Shown here one piece after another: positions 1 to 13,239 of a stretch of DNA of 64,000 nt (position 1 is the stretch's first letter; each line of letters begins with the position of its first letter). The notes under the pieces are model-generated. The model did no database searches, had not been told where the DNA came from, and saw nothing but the letters and a program-made list of their open reading frames with translations. Made by a program: the position numbers and the translations under genes. Source of the stretch: Acanthornis magna (Eukaryota; Chordata; Aves; Passeriformes; Acanthizidae); assembly GCA_036785705.1 (NCBI GenBank), contig JAWUZG010000056.1, forward strand, positions 3,101,001 through 3,165,000, given 5' to 3'.

Positions 1-3000
1 GCCATATGAAACTATGCAGGTTGACCCAACTTTTCCCCCTCAACATCATTATTTAACCCTCAGGGCATTGTTACAAATATCTGTCTCTCTGGAAAACCTG
101 CCCAATCCCTCACAAAAAGAGAGAAGAAAAAGGAGGAAAAAAAAAACCCTGACACATGATGGATTCATAAATATATAACTTTGTATCCTCTTATGCCCTT
201 GATCTCTGAGGTACAGGGTCATAAAGCACGGGTAAGCGTGCAGGGCTTTTGAAGACTGTGTATTTCTGTGGGCAAGAAGGGGGATTTCGATATGTTTGAT
301 ACAAAACACAGGACAGCTTTTTAGAACGCTTTCCGCAGTAGCTTATCTTAAACTTTGTCAATCTCTCGTGTACTTTCTCAGTAGAATCAGACTAAGAAAA
401 GATGTTGGTGAGACAGATGTCTAGAAAACCATTTGACATTTCTCGTCAGTTCCGTTTAAACCTCTTTTTCATCGTTTGTTCCTGATCACCACATGTGCAC
501 CAGAAGTCCAATCTAACAAAGCACATTGGCTTCACTTCAGATGAACAAGACTTTGCCATGGGTGGAACTAGTAAAGTGTTCAACCATAAACATATACTTT
601 CAGGATTTTGTAGGAGGACTTTTGATTCTTAACCAGGACCTACTGAGAGTAAAGCCAAAGCAATTTGCTGCCTAGGTATCAAGGGAGTGTGATTCTGAGA
701 CCCAGATAAAAAAATTGTTCAATGGATTAACTGGATAAAAAGCTTTTTCTCTTCCTACTTACAGAAGTTCATAACAGATTTTTCTTATGTGAGTAAATCA
801 TTGGACTAAAACATGAGAAAGCAGCAACAGCTTCCAGAAGAGGCTGAGGAATATTTTCAACAAAAATTAATGTTGTGTCTTTGGTAGGTATCAGCAAACA
901 AAATGCTTTTAACTTTAAGATTGATATGGTAACTTTGTCTTGGAATTTGCTAAGAGATGTCTTTTGCATCAAGTTTTCAAAACAGCAGATCATAAGGTTT
1001 CAATCAAGTCAGGAAGCTTTGTAGTGTCTTTGGAAGCTGATGCAGGAAAATTCCATTTCTTAATGTAGGATCTGGCAGTGAACTTCCTTGTACTTCTGGA
1101 GCTACAGCCTCGTTCATGAGGGGATATCACCACAGCAAGAAATTGCTAATAAGATCTGATTCATTTAAATTGGGCTTGTTAGTGAGAACTGAAACTTTCA
1201 AATCTTAAAGACAATGTACGTGAGCTTTTCATGCCCAGTTGAGCCATAAATTTATATAATGACAAGCCTTCAATCATGAATGTACTGAGGTGGAAACCAT
1301 AGTGTGAAATGAGTAAGATGTTGCAGGTTGCAAACTTGCAGGTAGGAGAGTCCCTGCAGAGCATTTTAGCTTTGACCAGCACAAGGCAGTGAAATGCTGT
1401 TCATCTGTTATGTTCATAAGCTGACCTACATCTGTTACTTCCTTTCCAATAATACCAATGAAAAAAGGCCCAGCATTTTCAGCAAATCACATTATTTCAC
1501 TTCATTAAGGGTAAAGGGCTTTATGTCGGTCTATTACCAATTCAGGCTGAGGTAGCAGTGCTGAGCCAGCACATGCCCCAGCATTGAAGGCTGGCACAGA
1601 GGTGGGACTCCTCCTCTCCCAGCACAACCACCCTCAGTGCTGGGGGGTCTGCTTAGGAAAGGGCTTGGGGTTTGTGTTGTAAACCAGGGACTTTAGTAAG
1701 TACAGTTGTCATGCAGGCAGTAAGAAATATGTAACCGCTTCCATTTCACAGATTTTTGATTCTTGGAGTAAGTGATCCAAAATTCTCCCCTCCTAATCCA
1801 AACCCCTTGGTCTTCCAATTGCTATTGGTTCATTTACCTTTGTCAGCTCTTCCAGTCCTGTGGAACTGCCAATGCTGACTTTGTGCTTGCCTCCTCTGGG
1901 TTGTTTCCACATCCTTAGAGCAGAAGTCCTGGCTCCCCTTATTAAGAAAATCAGCATCATGTAAGAGGTGCAGGAATAACTCTTTTCCTCCATAACATCG
2001 AGAAAGCAGAAGCAACAAATATAATAAACTAATTTCTATTCCCTGTGATTATGTAGAGACATTACCTGTGAGCAACACCCCTTTTTCCCCAGCCTTCATC
2101 TTTTGCCAAGAATACTAAACTAGTGAGATTAACTATGGGATGATAGGTTGACTCTTGAGGTAGTTTGAATCTAATGATGAGGGGCTGTTTTCCTTCTCTG
2201 TTGAACCCATCTGAATTTATGTAGCTGAGCCACCAAACCTCCTCCCTTCAGATAACCTTCTAGATCCTCTGTTCAAAATGACTGTTTCAAAACAAGAAAT
2301 AGATAACAGTGGCCACTAAAAACAAAAGGTGAATATGTAAGCAGACCAAAGATACTCTTTTTTTTGCATGGAGGTTTCTTTAAGCAAATCATCTGGCTTT
2401 TGCTCAGCCTGGATACCTATTTTTGGGAATACACTGAACACTTTGAGGCTGGAGTCAGAGGCCTCCAAGAACTTAGTGCGCTAGAGCTGATAGTACCAAT
2501 AGCTTGACTGATTCTGGTAGCCTAACATAACAGAAGCTCCCTCCCTGAGTGATTTCAAAGCTGAATACATTGAGTATCTTGTGGTGGTTTCTTGGTGTTA
2601 ACCAGTGGAGGAAATGTGTTCTGTCATTCACATGGTTTTATGTTTTTTCTGTGTTCATTGTATTGCATTCTTTATTTGGTGGCAGCTGTGTTTTCTCCGT
2701 CCACGTAAGTGGTTCTGGTAGTACACTCGTATTCTCACAAAAAAAGGTGTGAGCAGTCTGTTGCCCTTTACTTAGCTTTAGTTTCCAATTACAAATTTGT
2801 TGATGTTACAGCTCAGCATAAATTACACATCGTTTGGCTTCTTAAGATAGCTAAATATTTTAAAAATTGAATTCTGCTTTCATTAGAATAGGGGGAAGAC
2901 AACCTGTTATAAAAGCAGTGGTTCTTCTGCCTTTTCTGCAGCTCCTATTGTAGTTAACATTTTAGTGATGTCTTAGTTCTGAACTTTTGTCACAGTGAAC

Positions 3001-4640
3001 TAGTGAACTGGGAAAACCTTTTTCCTTCAAAAGAAACTTCCTCAAACAATAACAAGGTATCAGCTGTTGTGAAGGTATCATAGTGATGAATGAGAAGTAG
3101 AATATTAATGCTTTTAGGCTGAACATGTGGTTTCATTAGAATCAGTCAAATCTGAGTAATGGAACTCAATTCTTTATGTCCTTCTGCAATTTGTGCCCAT
3201 TGGCACATCAGCCCCTGAACTGTTGGTTTAGGTTTATTTCACATACCTGAAGAAGCTTTTTGCAGATTTCTCATTTCTATCTTCCGTGTTTCCTTTGAAT
3301 GAAAAATATTATTTTGTTAATTTCCTGACAAGTAGGAATTTAAATGTCAAGAATAACTATAGGATTAGTTAAACCTTTCTTCTGAAGGACTATTTAAACA
3401 AGTTAAGGTCAGTTAAAAGTAAAACTTCTCTTTGACACCCACTAGTGTGTTGTCATCCAGTGCCTTGTGTGTGAAGGGTCATTTTATATGATGGAGTGAG
3501 GATAGAAAATGTCACTGTGATAATTTCTATTCTCATCCACAAACAGTCAGCTTTTTCTGTGTTCTAATTTTCTGCAACAGTCTTCTCCTGTAGTCACAAA
3601 AAATCTGAATCAAGGGAATTGACATAAACTGAAATCTTTTGAATAAAGTATTTTGGATTCCCAGTCAGCAAATGTGTGTTTCAGTTCGTACATTAATTAA
3701 GGAATAGCAACAACAAAAGTCAGGGTGTTTTTCAGTAATTCCTGGTGCTCATAGCTGAGTTGATGCTGTGAAATGGGAGGTCTGTTTCCTTCTGAAATTT
3801 GTTAGTTGGATACTGTTATATTTTATTTTTCCCCTCCAGTGGCCTTAGTCTTGATGATACCTTGTGCATGGACTGGTACTGCGTATTCTCAAAGCAATAG
3901 TTCTCTAATGGAAGGAGATTACTTCATCTGCAATACTCTGCATCCATTTTGAACAGCAAATCCAAATTCTGCCAGCACAGATATCACTGTCGGGGCTACT
4001 GACTAATGTACAAGCTGGCATTTGATGTGGGGCGCTGGGGGTGTTCTTATGCAAAACATTGACACAACCTTTCTGGACCACAGAACTGTAGTCTTTCCGC
4101 TTTATTCAGAAAAGACAGAAACTTGAATAATAATTTGAAATAAAGTCCTTTGTGTATCCAACTCTCCTGGTACAAACCCTTCACTAGCAAGGAATGTACT
4201 GAAAGTGGTGGTATTCCAGTGCCAGTTGAACAAAAACAGCCTTTGGCTGTCTGGACTAATAAGAATGAAGAACACTTGCAGATAGAAAAAAACAAGATTT
4301 TTTTGTTTTGTTTTGAGCAAATGTAGAAATATCACACATAGCTGCAGTTTTGATTTACTTTCGTGCCATTTGACAATCTGATAATTTTTACAAAGATATA
4401 CTTAAAATGCTGTTTCATGCAAAGTTCACTTTTTTCCTTGTTTAAAGAACACTACATCTTTAATTTGCAAGGCTGTGTATTAATTTTGCTGAGTACCGTT
4501 TATTTCCCTTTCCTTCTACTTTATTTAAAGTCAGTTGTTGACAACTCTCAGGCGTGTCAAAGTCTCACCACTAATAATTGCTTAAGGATCCCTAACTTCT
4601 ATAAATGTTGGTTCCAGCTAAAAACCCCATGCAGTAGCCC
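1..4640. other. Gene-free stretch, nothing recognised
   Basis: Ordinary AT-rich DNA with stops throughout all six frames; the longest open frames are under 100 codons and resemble no protein I know. No CR1 tail, no long microsatellite and no convincing exon boundary pair was seen. Confidence 0.6.
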
Positions 4641-4653
4641 TGTTTGAAGGAAA

Positions 4654-4690
4654 GGGTAAGGGGGGCTGGGGAAGGAAAAAAGGGGTGGGG
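4654..4690 (+). other. G-rich tract with possible G-quadruplex
   Basis: Five runs of three or more G lie within 37 bases (GGG, GGGGGG, GGGG, GGGG, GGGG), with spacers of 3, 2, 10 and 1 bases. One loop is longer than the usual seven, so the quadruplex is only possible. An A-rich purine stretch follows. Confidence 0.4.
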
Positions 4691-5039
4691 AAAAAAAGAA
4701 AAAAAACCTGAGAACTTCTTCTGATGAATTTTTGATTTTCCTTCCTAACAAAGAAATGTCTGTGATTCAAAGAAATAGCTTAAAGTGATATTATAAAATA
4801 GAATATGGAGTGCACTGTTCTGAATGACTCTTTGCTTTTAATGTGAGGCTGAAAAATTGTCAGTGCCTTTTTTGATTAGATGAGATACTTTTTTTTTTTT
4901 TTGTTCTTGATCTAAGAATTGAGGAGAAAAACATGCTACTTGCATTTGAATATGGTATGAGCTGGCTGTAATGTGTTGAAGATAAAGCAATACCAGTACT
5001 GCCTCAAGGCGGCACCTGTATCTGTGGGTCAATGCCATT

Positions 5040-5170
5040 CCTCCTTAGATCGCTGCGGAGCCTCTCTCTCGGCTGCTGCTTTATTAGGCCTAATTAGGCA
5101 GGCTGTCACTTTTATTGGTGATGGAAAAGGAAGATAAGTAGATTACTTGTGTCATCTATCTCTATCCGGA
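5040..5170. promoter_or_regulatory. Candidate conserved non-coding element
   Basis: The block contains the perfect palindrome TTAGGCCTAA at 5084-5093, followed at once by a second TAATTAGG, then TGTCA, AGATAAG and GTAGATTA motifs of the MEIS, GATA and homeobox types. This density of binding-site-like words is typical of vertebrate developmental enhancers. The call rests on motifs and composition only. Confidence 0.3.
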
Positions 5171-5179
5171 CGTGTCTAA

Positions 5180-6370
5180 AAAGTCTAAAGTGATTGCTGT
5201 GGGCCACAAATATATTTCACAAGAGGGAGGAAAAAAAATATCAGAAATGTATTAAACCTCTAGAAATGACTTACCTTTGGCACTACTGTGTGTAATTTCA
5301 AACCCACGGAGAAAAGAGTTACAGTACATACGTAAAGTCCTTTTGTTCAGAGGGAGAAGGTTGTCTGTAATGGTTTTTGTGATATCAAAATAATAAAAAA
5401 AAGCTGTTTTCGACTTAAAATTCCAGTGGCAGTTATATGTATTTTAAAGTTAATCTAAGTTATAATAAGAGTGCAGCGTCTGTGACTGGTGGAAGAGGCT
5501 ATTTTGATGACAGGCTTGTTGACGTGTTCCTCTGATAGGTTTGCTCTTTGGATCATTGCTCAGGGCATCTCCAGTTTATGCAGTATGTGTATATTTTTAA
5601 TGATTGTTTATAGGAATAATTATTTTCTAAATAAAGTATCAGATATCTTCTTAAGCAAATTAATTATTGAGAACTAATATTATGAGCAGCAATCAGCACT
5701 TGCAATATTTTAATTTTCTGAGACATCTTCTGCTTTGGAAGATGATAATCTCCAGAATGTTCCTCAACAGCAAGAGCTTATTAGGTATAGCATTGTGGTA
5801 GGAAAATGAAATTGCCTTTTATGGACTCTTATGAAAAGGAAATATGTTCTTGATTTAGGAGTGTCGCTGGAGTCAGATACCAATCATTACAGAACTTGAA
5901 ACTCAAGGATAATACAAAGTAGGTTTTGTATTTTTAAAAGTTCTTAAAGCTACCAAATCACAACCAGACAGGTGATAAAATGCTCTTAGAAGTCTGGATT
6001 TTTTTTTTTCTTTTAGAGATGTGCTCTTGCTTCAACTGTTTGTTGACATCCAGCCATGTGGGATACAAATACTGACCTCTCAAAATTTGATTGCAACCAT
6101 AGCACAGATAGCAGAGTGTGAACGTAGGTGTCTTTAAGAAATATGTCAAAGATGTCTGTGTGAAAGTTCCTAAAATGTAATGGGCCAGTGTCTTTGACTA
6201 TTAGCTGGAATAAATGTATAGGTGTCAGTAAAACTACTTATGGACGGAAAATCAAACTCAGCCACAACACAAGGACAAGATCAGGCCCTATCCACCATTC
6301 GTTACTCAGAACGGTCCTGTAGGCTTGAGCAATATAATTTCAGTAAACGTTCTTGTGTGTAATGAGTGCT
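5180..6370. other. Gene-free stretch, nothing recognised
   Basis: AT-rich, with no repeat family or exon recognised. A short patch around 5478-5560 (TGACAGG, TTGACGTG words) has a slightly enhancer-like texture, but I cannot support it further. Confidence 0.5.
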
Positions 6371-6379
6371 GTGGAAGGT

Positions 6380-6740
6380 CTTTAAATGACAGGTTCTGAC
6401 TGCTGCACCAATGGCATCTTTATTCAAGATTCTGTGTTCCACCGGCAGTCAGCCATTCTGTTTGTTTGGAAGCTTCAAATCTTCTCGTTCATTATTCAGT
6501 TCAGACTGTTTAGGCTTTATTTTCTTTGCCTTAAAGACTCATCTTCGCAAATGTTGCTTAACTGCCTCCATGAATATTGAGATAGCTGAAAGTGCAGTGT
6601 CATGGAAATCCACCATTAGGACACACAGTTTCATAGCTGCTGTACAAGCCTTTTTGTAGAAGTGGAGTTTTTTTGAGCCATGTCCTAAATGTAGGACAGA
6701 GAGGCACATAGTGCCAGGAATTTTCAAGTGAGTTTGTCTT
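6380..6740. promoter_or_regulatory. Candidate conserved non-coding element
   Basis: A 360-bp patch of high-complexity sequence without homopolymers, in which several overlapping frames on both strands stay open for 60-80 codons. Words such as TGACAG, CACCAATGG, TTCATTATTCAG and CATGAATATTGAG suggest a constrained regulatory element, not a gene. No protein similarity was recognised in the open frames. Confidence 0.25.
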
Positions 6741-6781
6741 GAAGAACTTGCAGATCATTATTGAAGAAATTCAGAAATTTG

Positions 6782-6821
6782 ATGCTTCAGGTGTTGAAGT
6801 GGTGCTTCAGGTGTTGATGTT
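6782..6821 (+). repeat. Two-copy 20-bp tandem duplication
   Basis: The 15-mer TGCTTCAGGTGTTGA occurs at 6783-6797 and again at 6803-6817, giving a 20-bp period. The copies differ only at their ends, so the duplication is fairly recent. Confidence 0.8.
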
Positions 6822-6829
6822 TTGTTTCT

Positions 6830-8630
6830 GCCTATTTCTGTAAGCTATAACTTTTACTCAGTACCCATTTCTTGATTATTTATCTTAATTACAGTATCTA
6901 CTCAGAGTGGATGTCTTTCAAACTCAAGCTGTCAAGGTCTCTGAATTACAAAAGTAATATTTTGATGTGTGGTATTTGTTTTCTAAAGTTCAAAGGCTGA
7001 AACTACTTTCGTCCATAATATGCAAGTCAGCTGTAGTGTATAGGGGCAGTGTGTCTCATTATCCATGTGGTAGAAATTCCCTTTGGAAAATGCATGCTCT
7101 TGGCAGTCGAGTTCAACAGGAGTCAGTTCCTCAATCTGCATTCAACACTGAAGGTGTCACTTAGCATGGGCTGCCAAGAGCAGCATCCTCTGTCCTTCCT
7201 GCTTGGCTGGGTACTGCCCAGAGCCCAGGGAAACGGCACACCTTCAGGCCCTGGGCTTGTGTGACAATTCTTGTTTCTGATTGCGGATATACCTTTGCCT
7301 TTTAGACCTCAGCTTTAAGCATGGGGGCAGTACTATCCATGCCTACTTATTTATAAGGAGACCTACACAAGAATTGTAACAGGATAGAGCTACTGATTCC
7401 AGCAGCTGATCACATGGAGAACCACACCTGAGCTTACCACACCTGGCTGATTGGGCATTTGCATCCAGCAGTTGCTAGAAGGTCACAGGTAGGGAAAACA
7501 GAGGCCTGACCTCAAGGCAAGTGTGAGAGTTATTAGTTATTTACTGTCTCTGTGTCTCTTAGCAGGAAAGGTCCAAGGTCTGGTCTACTTTGAGGTGTCT
7601 AATTCTATGTTTTCTTGAAGTTAAGGAAAAGCCGGTCTCTATATAAACATTTTTGCCGTCACATTGTTTTCTGGATGTGTCCCTCTTTTGTAGTTTGCTG
7701 ACATTCAGTGCCTCAGTACCACAGCAGACATGGTATATCTGAGTTATAAAAACTGGGTTCCTAAAAGGATTCTTAACCTTTCTAATGCTTTTGAAATATT
7801 TAGGGGAAAAAAATTACCCGTCACATCACAATTTTGTGCTTTCAGTATAACATGACTTATTCCACTGTTTCCTTACAGTATCTGAAGTTCACTGGCTTTT
7901 AACTCATCCAAATCAAGCTACCTGTAAGATCCCAGACTAGAGTTCTCACTTGAAAGATATGGAACAACTGTCCTTGCTTATGGGGGGTGGGCATGACAGA
8001 TTCATTCATTCTCTTGTTCCTTCATCCCCAGAAACATGCAAACTCTCCCCATGTCCATTCTCATGCCATGTAACACCCATGAATAAATCAAATTGCTGTA
8101 TTTCTAATTTACCTGATCAGAAAAAGACCAGGAGCAAAGATGACATCCAATTTCAAAACTGTGTCTCTGAGAACATCACAGGGAAGCTATTGCTGTGCAC
8201 CTTTAAAAAGCTTTGGAAGATCCACAGGTTGAATACAGCTGGTTAGAGTAGGTGTGTTTTTAGAATATACAGTTTTAGTTACTGTTTTGGATACACAAAC
8301 AGATGTGCCAAAATCTTAGTGAGAAATAAGGGATAGTGGTACTTAGATAAGAAATATAAAATATAATATTTTATTATTATGTTGGATTCTTTTAGCAGGT
8401 GCTCTTTCTTTGCAAGGTATGATGCTTGCCTGTTTCATGGATATGCAGAAGTAAAAGCCTTTTAGAACATTTTTATTTCCAATTTACTTCCTGTTAATTT
8501 AGGGATAGATATGAACCCAGGTTCCTATGATCACAGGCTGCTGCAGCCAAGGACCAACATATATGGACCAGTGGAAGAATAAATCAATCATGTCTTGTAC
8601 TGATGTTTTCTCTTTTTATGTTTGCATTCT
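6830..8630. other. Gene-free stretch, nothing recognised
   Basis: Short open frames only (98 codons at most, 7950-8246), none with recognisable similarity. The patch at 7390-7500 is richer in CACACCTG/ACACCTGA words but belongs to no repeat I know. Confidence 0.5.
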
Positions 8631-8632
8631 TG

Positions 8633-8733
8633 CAGGGAATACATGAGGGTTTTTGTATTCCCTGGATAAATGTGCATTTATCCAGAGAAGACTGACCCTA
8701 TAATTTCTACAACTTCTAAAATTGTAGAATTTA
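8633..8733. repeat. Cluster of three adjacent hairpins
   Basis: Hairpin A: CAGGGAATACA (8633-8643) pairs perfectly with TGTATTCCCTG (8654-8664), loop 10. Hairpin B: CTGGATAAATG (8662-8672) pairs perfectly with CATTTATCCAG (8675-8685), loop 2; it shares three bases with A, so the full stems compete. Hairpin C: TTCTACAA (8705-8712) pairs with TTGTAGAA (8722-8729), loop 9, and three more pairs lie beyond a T-T mismatch. No transposon family is recognised. Template-switch mutation or a structured RNA are the main explanations. Confidence 0.8.
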
Positions 8734-8739
8734 GTACTG

Positions 8740-11700
8740 TAGCCCTGTTAGGCTCTAGTAACTCAAAAGCACCGGAGTAGCCAGGTGAAGCCAATTCATT
8801 TTTAAGGGGTATTCAAGATTCTAAGAGGTTCTTGATTTGAAAAGGCAGATTGTGTTTCTTTAATCACATTTGTTCCTTCTCTTCAGCCATTGAACCATTT
8901 AGACACTGAGAAATATAGTCTAAAAAGCCAAAATTCATTGCACAAAATTCTTACAGAGTTAGTTGAAATCAGTTTTAAAGACTCTCTAAATTTTTTAATT
9001 TAGAGCAGTGTATTTATGCTTTTCCTATTTCTGTGTTTCCTGTAAAGCCAGAGCCAAACTCCCTGTCAGCTACACAGGGCTTTGGTGGAATAGTTAGTTC
9101 TCATATTTATTTGTGATTGTGTAATTTTTTGTCTTTTGATATTAACATACTTATTTTATTTCAAACTGATGGGATTGTGTGTTGGCAATGCATGATATTT
9201 GTGAGGAGAGTTAGGTGATAAAGATGATTTCACTGGATAACTGCAGGTACAGAACAGTGCTTTGCATGTGGCCTTTGCACACCTGTGGATCAGGCAGGAG
9301 CAGTTAGGGATTTCCTTCATTTTCTGTGGTTCTTTCTTTCACTGCACTTTCACATATCTTCAGTCACCTGGCCATCAGTCCAGCCCTGGTCCGGTGCACA
9401 GAGGGACATCAAGTTTGGCAGCATCATAAAGGGCAATAGCTAGTCCTAGTTGCATTTATGTTTTGCCTCATTCCTTTCACATTCCATTAGTATTAGTTTC
9501 TGCTTTGAGAACATAAAAAGCCAGAACTAAAGTGTACAAATATTATTGTTCTGTATTAATGACTTCTGTATCCAATTAGTGAAGATCATTATTGCAATAT
9601 GTTATGACTTGCATTGCGCACAAGGGACAATAAACAAGATTCCCAAGAAGCATGTTTATAAATAGCTTCCCTGCAGCATTCCTTGACTGTCCCAGTTCCT
9701 TTGGTCTGTCACTTTGCCACACAGCAGAGTTCAATGGCACCAGAAACAAGCGCTTGTCACAGAGTAAGGGGTCCATCAGAGCCAGAGCAGAGTGCAGGGA
9801 GTACCAGCTTTCCCTGCTCCCCATCTGTTTCTTGTAGGATAAGATTATTTCAGTCTTGTGGCTGAAGCAATTAACATTTCATTGCAGGTAATAAAACCTG
9901 TTTGTTAAGTACATTTTAAGGAGAGATACTGTATTTTAATGGACATTTAGTAGCTGGCTATCAACAGTCTGTGCTCCCTGCCTGGGGACAGCATGCAAGG
10001 TTTATTAAATATTAAGAAGCTGTTCATTACTTTCTGAAACTATGACAACAGAACATCTGAATATTTAGAAAACAGTTAACGTTCTTTAGAATATCGGCTT
10101 CAGTTAGGGGAAAGGACTAATGTTTGTCTGGCTAAAGATGCATAAAAATGTAGTGTCTTCTTTGAAGTTTGCTCTTTGCTCCTGCTACTTGAGAATGTTG
10201 AAATTAACCTACACCACATAATTTAGAATGCAAGTGAAAGCACAGCCTCATTGTAGAGAATGCCAGAAATCAGATATCTCAGATAAACACTGGTTTTGAA
10301 AGGTCTTTAAAAATCCCAAAATCCATGGGGGGGGGGGGTATATAATTTAGAGATTTGTCTGTCACCAGTAATTTTGAAAGATAACATCTATCTTTATGTG
10401 CAGCATACAGAGGCTATTCAAATTTCATTGCAGACCTCAAGGAAAAGATTAGGTCTTTGCAAAGGGACAATACCTTATTGAGAAAATATCCACAGACTTT
10501 TTGGAAGACCTTGCTTTACTTCAACCGGAGTTTGAGGCAAGGTGAATGCTCTTTACATACTGTCTGTTTGAATATCAAGGAGGATCTTCAACACTGATAG
10601 AGCCAATTACATATTGTATTTGCACCCAGTCTTGCTTGTCTGGATGAACCAGAAAAGAACAAAACAACCCCAAACCAACAACCCAGAGCTCTCTTTGGTC
10701 CCCATCTTGCCAGTCATGCTGAGTGAGCAGAATCTTGTTTCCATGTGGAGAAGTTTGTAGAAAAATTCACTCAGTGGTTACCATGGGACACAAGAGATTT
10801 AAGTGCATCTGTTGTGAAGGACAGGCAGCAGAATTATTTAGCATGAGACATGATTTTATCTGAAATGTATAGAGTTGCAAGGGTCACAAATGTATTACCA
10901 CTCAGTGATGTGCAGCTAATGTTTTAAGAGTCTGGGGAACGCGGGTGGGGTTGGTGAACCTCACCAACTTTCAGTCTTTAGGGCTGTAAAGGTGTTTTAC
11001 AGGATTTAGAATATGGAAGTAGGGTATGTTTTTGTGTATTTTTCCAGTTCAGCATTAAAAATACTGACAAAGAGAAACATTAGCTGGCGATAAACAACCA
11101 TGACATACGAAAATGATTACGCATTGGTCCTGAGACATAGACTTGGTCATGTAAATGTCCTGAGTGCAAGAATAGCAGAGGGTGAGGATGGACTCAAGTA
11201 GCCTTAAGTCATCTTTCTGCCTTGTACCCCAAGCTGGATCCTGAATCTGACTTGGTTGTGTTATTGTGGTAGCAGAGACTGAGCAGGGAACAGGAACTGG
11301 AGTGGGACATGCAGTGTAGCTTACTTCTGAAATTGGCAGAAAAGATCAGAATGTACATGTGGAGACTGAAGACATTACAGGAATATTTTGTCACAGAAGA
11401 CAATACAGTCTACAGCCACTTTCAGTAAATGGCAGCAGCAGTGGTGTTGAAACTGATTTTGGTGCAAATCTGTTTCATGGGAAGTTATAACTTCCTGACT
11501 GCAAACGAATGCTACCAAAGCAAGGTGGTTTTTCTGGAGCTGTTTAGATGTGCCTAATGTTGTATGGCAAAGGCATGAGTCAATTTGAACTGCCAGGTTT
11601 GCATCCTAGCACTGTAACACAAACTGTTCATTTCAGTACTTCTGGGTAATTACTTTGCTCTCTTGTTAGTTTTTCTATTCTTTGAGCCATGAGGATGTCT

Positions 11701-13230
11701 CCTTCCACTGGATTTGCACCTGTATTTTCTTTCCTCTCTTTCAGTTTGACTTTGCTTCTCAGATCTTCTATTTATTCTTTTCCCCTACAAACTTCTCTTT
11801 GCTTCCTCTGCCAGGAACTTTAATTGTTCTTGGCTTGTATGTCTTCCTTGAAAGCTCCTTGCAGCCTTTCACTGTCCTCTGCATTCAGACTTCACGTGCC
11901 TTCCAAATCCTCAGTCTTCCTGAGCTCCCTGGCTCTTCATCTCTGCATCCCTGGTCTCTGAAGGACTAGAGTGCTCAGTGTCTGCTGTTGAGCCAGAGCA
12001 AGGTGAGGAGCAAGTCCAGAGCACAAAATACCTGACCCTGGCAAGAGTCACAGTGGGTGTGGGCTCGCTCCAGTCTCAGCCCTCCACAGCCAGCGCATGA
12101 AAACCAGGCACACGTTAATTTGCATGGCTACTGACTGTGATAACAGATTGCCATGGTTTCATATTAGGAATATTCTCATAAGAGCTGCTCTGGTGAAGTT
12201 TCTGGCAACTCTGGGTTCTTTTTGACACATCCATCAATATGTTGCAAAGCTTGTAATTTAGGGAAGGGTAAAAAATAGTCTACCCAATCGGCCAGGAAAA
12301 AAAAGAAAAGGCTATTTAATTTCTTTCACTTGCTGCATTTAATGAAGAAATTGCTGTATGAGTCTTCTAGGGGAACGGCATAGAAAAGGGGAAGAAAAAC
12401 CTCTATGGGGAGCCAGATTTCTCATGAAATACTTTAACTGAGGGGAGAGGGACAACCCTAGAAACTTTTCAAAAAGGAAGACCTATGATGGTGCAAACTG
12501 AGGCAAATTTTTGCTTTTTCAAGTCTCCTTGAACTCAGATTTTTCTCATCTGTGTATGAAGTAAAGTTTAGAGAATTTTCTGTTTTTCTGATCCTGCTTT
12601 CTAGTAAGTTTGCAAGTCTCCAACTTCTCTCTGAGCCTTTGCAGTGTTCTTCTCTAGTGGGAACCATCCCTTGGGTTCTTCCCCCACAAACAGTTCTTTG
12701 GTTTATAAAGGAAGCGCTTTTATTTTGTTTTTGTTGCTGGCGTCCAAGACTGACAAATGGGTTTAGTCCCAGGCTCTTCTTTCAATTATTAATGAAAAAT
12801 ATTGTATTACCTGAGGCTAACCCAACATTTCATTCCATTTCCAAGCCTTTGGCAACCAGCAATCTCGTTGCTGTCTAAAATGCAGAGAAGAAAATCTTTT
12901 GCCTGTTCCTTTTTCCATCTCTGCTTTTGCCTCGCCTCCCTCCCTTAAGAAATTCACTGTATAATTGCAGGATGACTCCAATGAGTGTGCTAAGAAAGCA
13001 TTGTTATAAATAAAAGTGAACATCATGCAGTCTGATTGTCACTTGTTTAGGATTTAAAGTATCAATTTCTGAACATTACAGAGATTTAGACATGGGTTAA
13101 TTAAACATTTACATACATGTGTAGAACAATATATTGTATGGTGCAATAATATGCACTTTAATCAGAATCTGTGGGTGTTGTGTGTTTGCTTGTTCCGTGT
13201 TAATTGGTATCGTGCTGGCTCCTAGCTTAG
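8740..13230. other. Gene-free stretch with a G12 run
   Basis: No exon, repeat family or RNA gene recognised. It holds a 12-base G homopolymer at 10327-10338. The longest frame, 12552-12878 on the + strand (108 codons), is hydrophobic and low in charge, as expected of chance frames in T-rich DNA. Confidence 0.5.
10327..10338 (+). repeat. Poly-G run (G12)
   Basis: Twelve consecutive G. Runs this long are uncommon in AT-rich avian introns and prone to length change and sequencing error. Confidence 0.9.
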
Positions 13231-13239
13231 GTCTTTGGC

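Noticed and set aside
12552..12878. 108-codon + strand frame
   Set aside because: Hydrophobic composition expected from T-rich DNA; no splice context or similarity.
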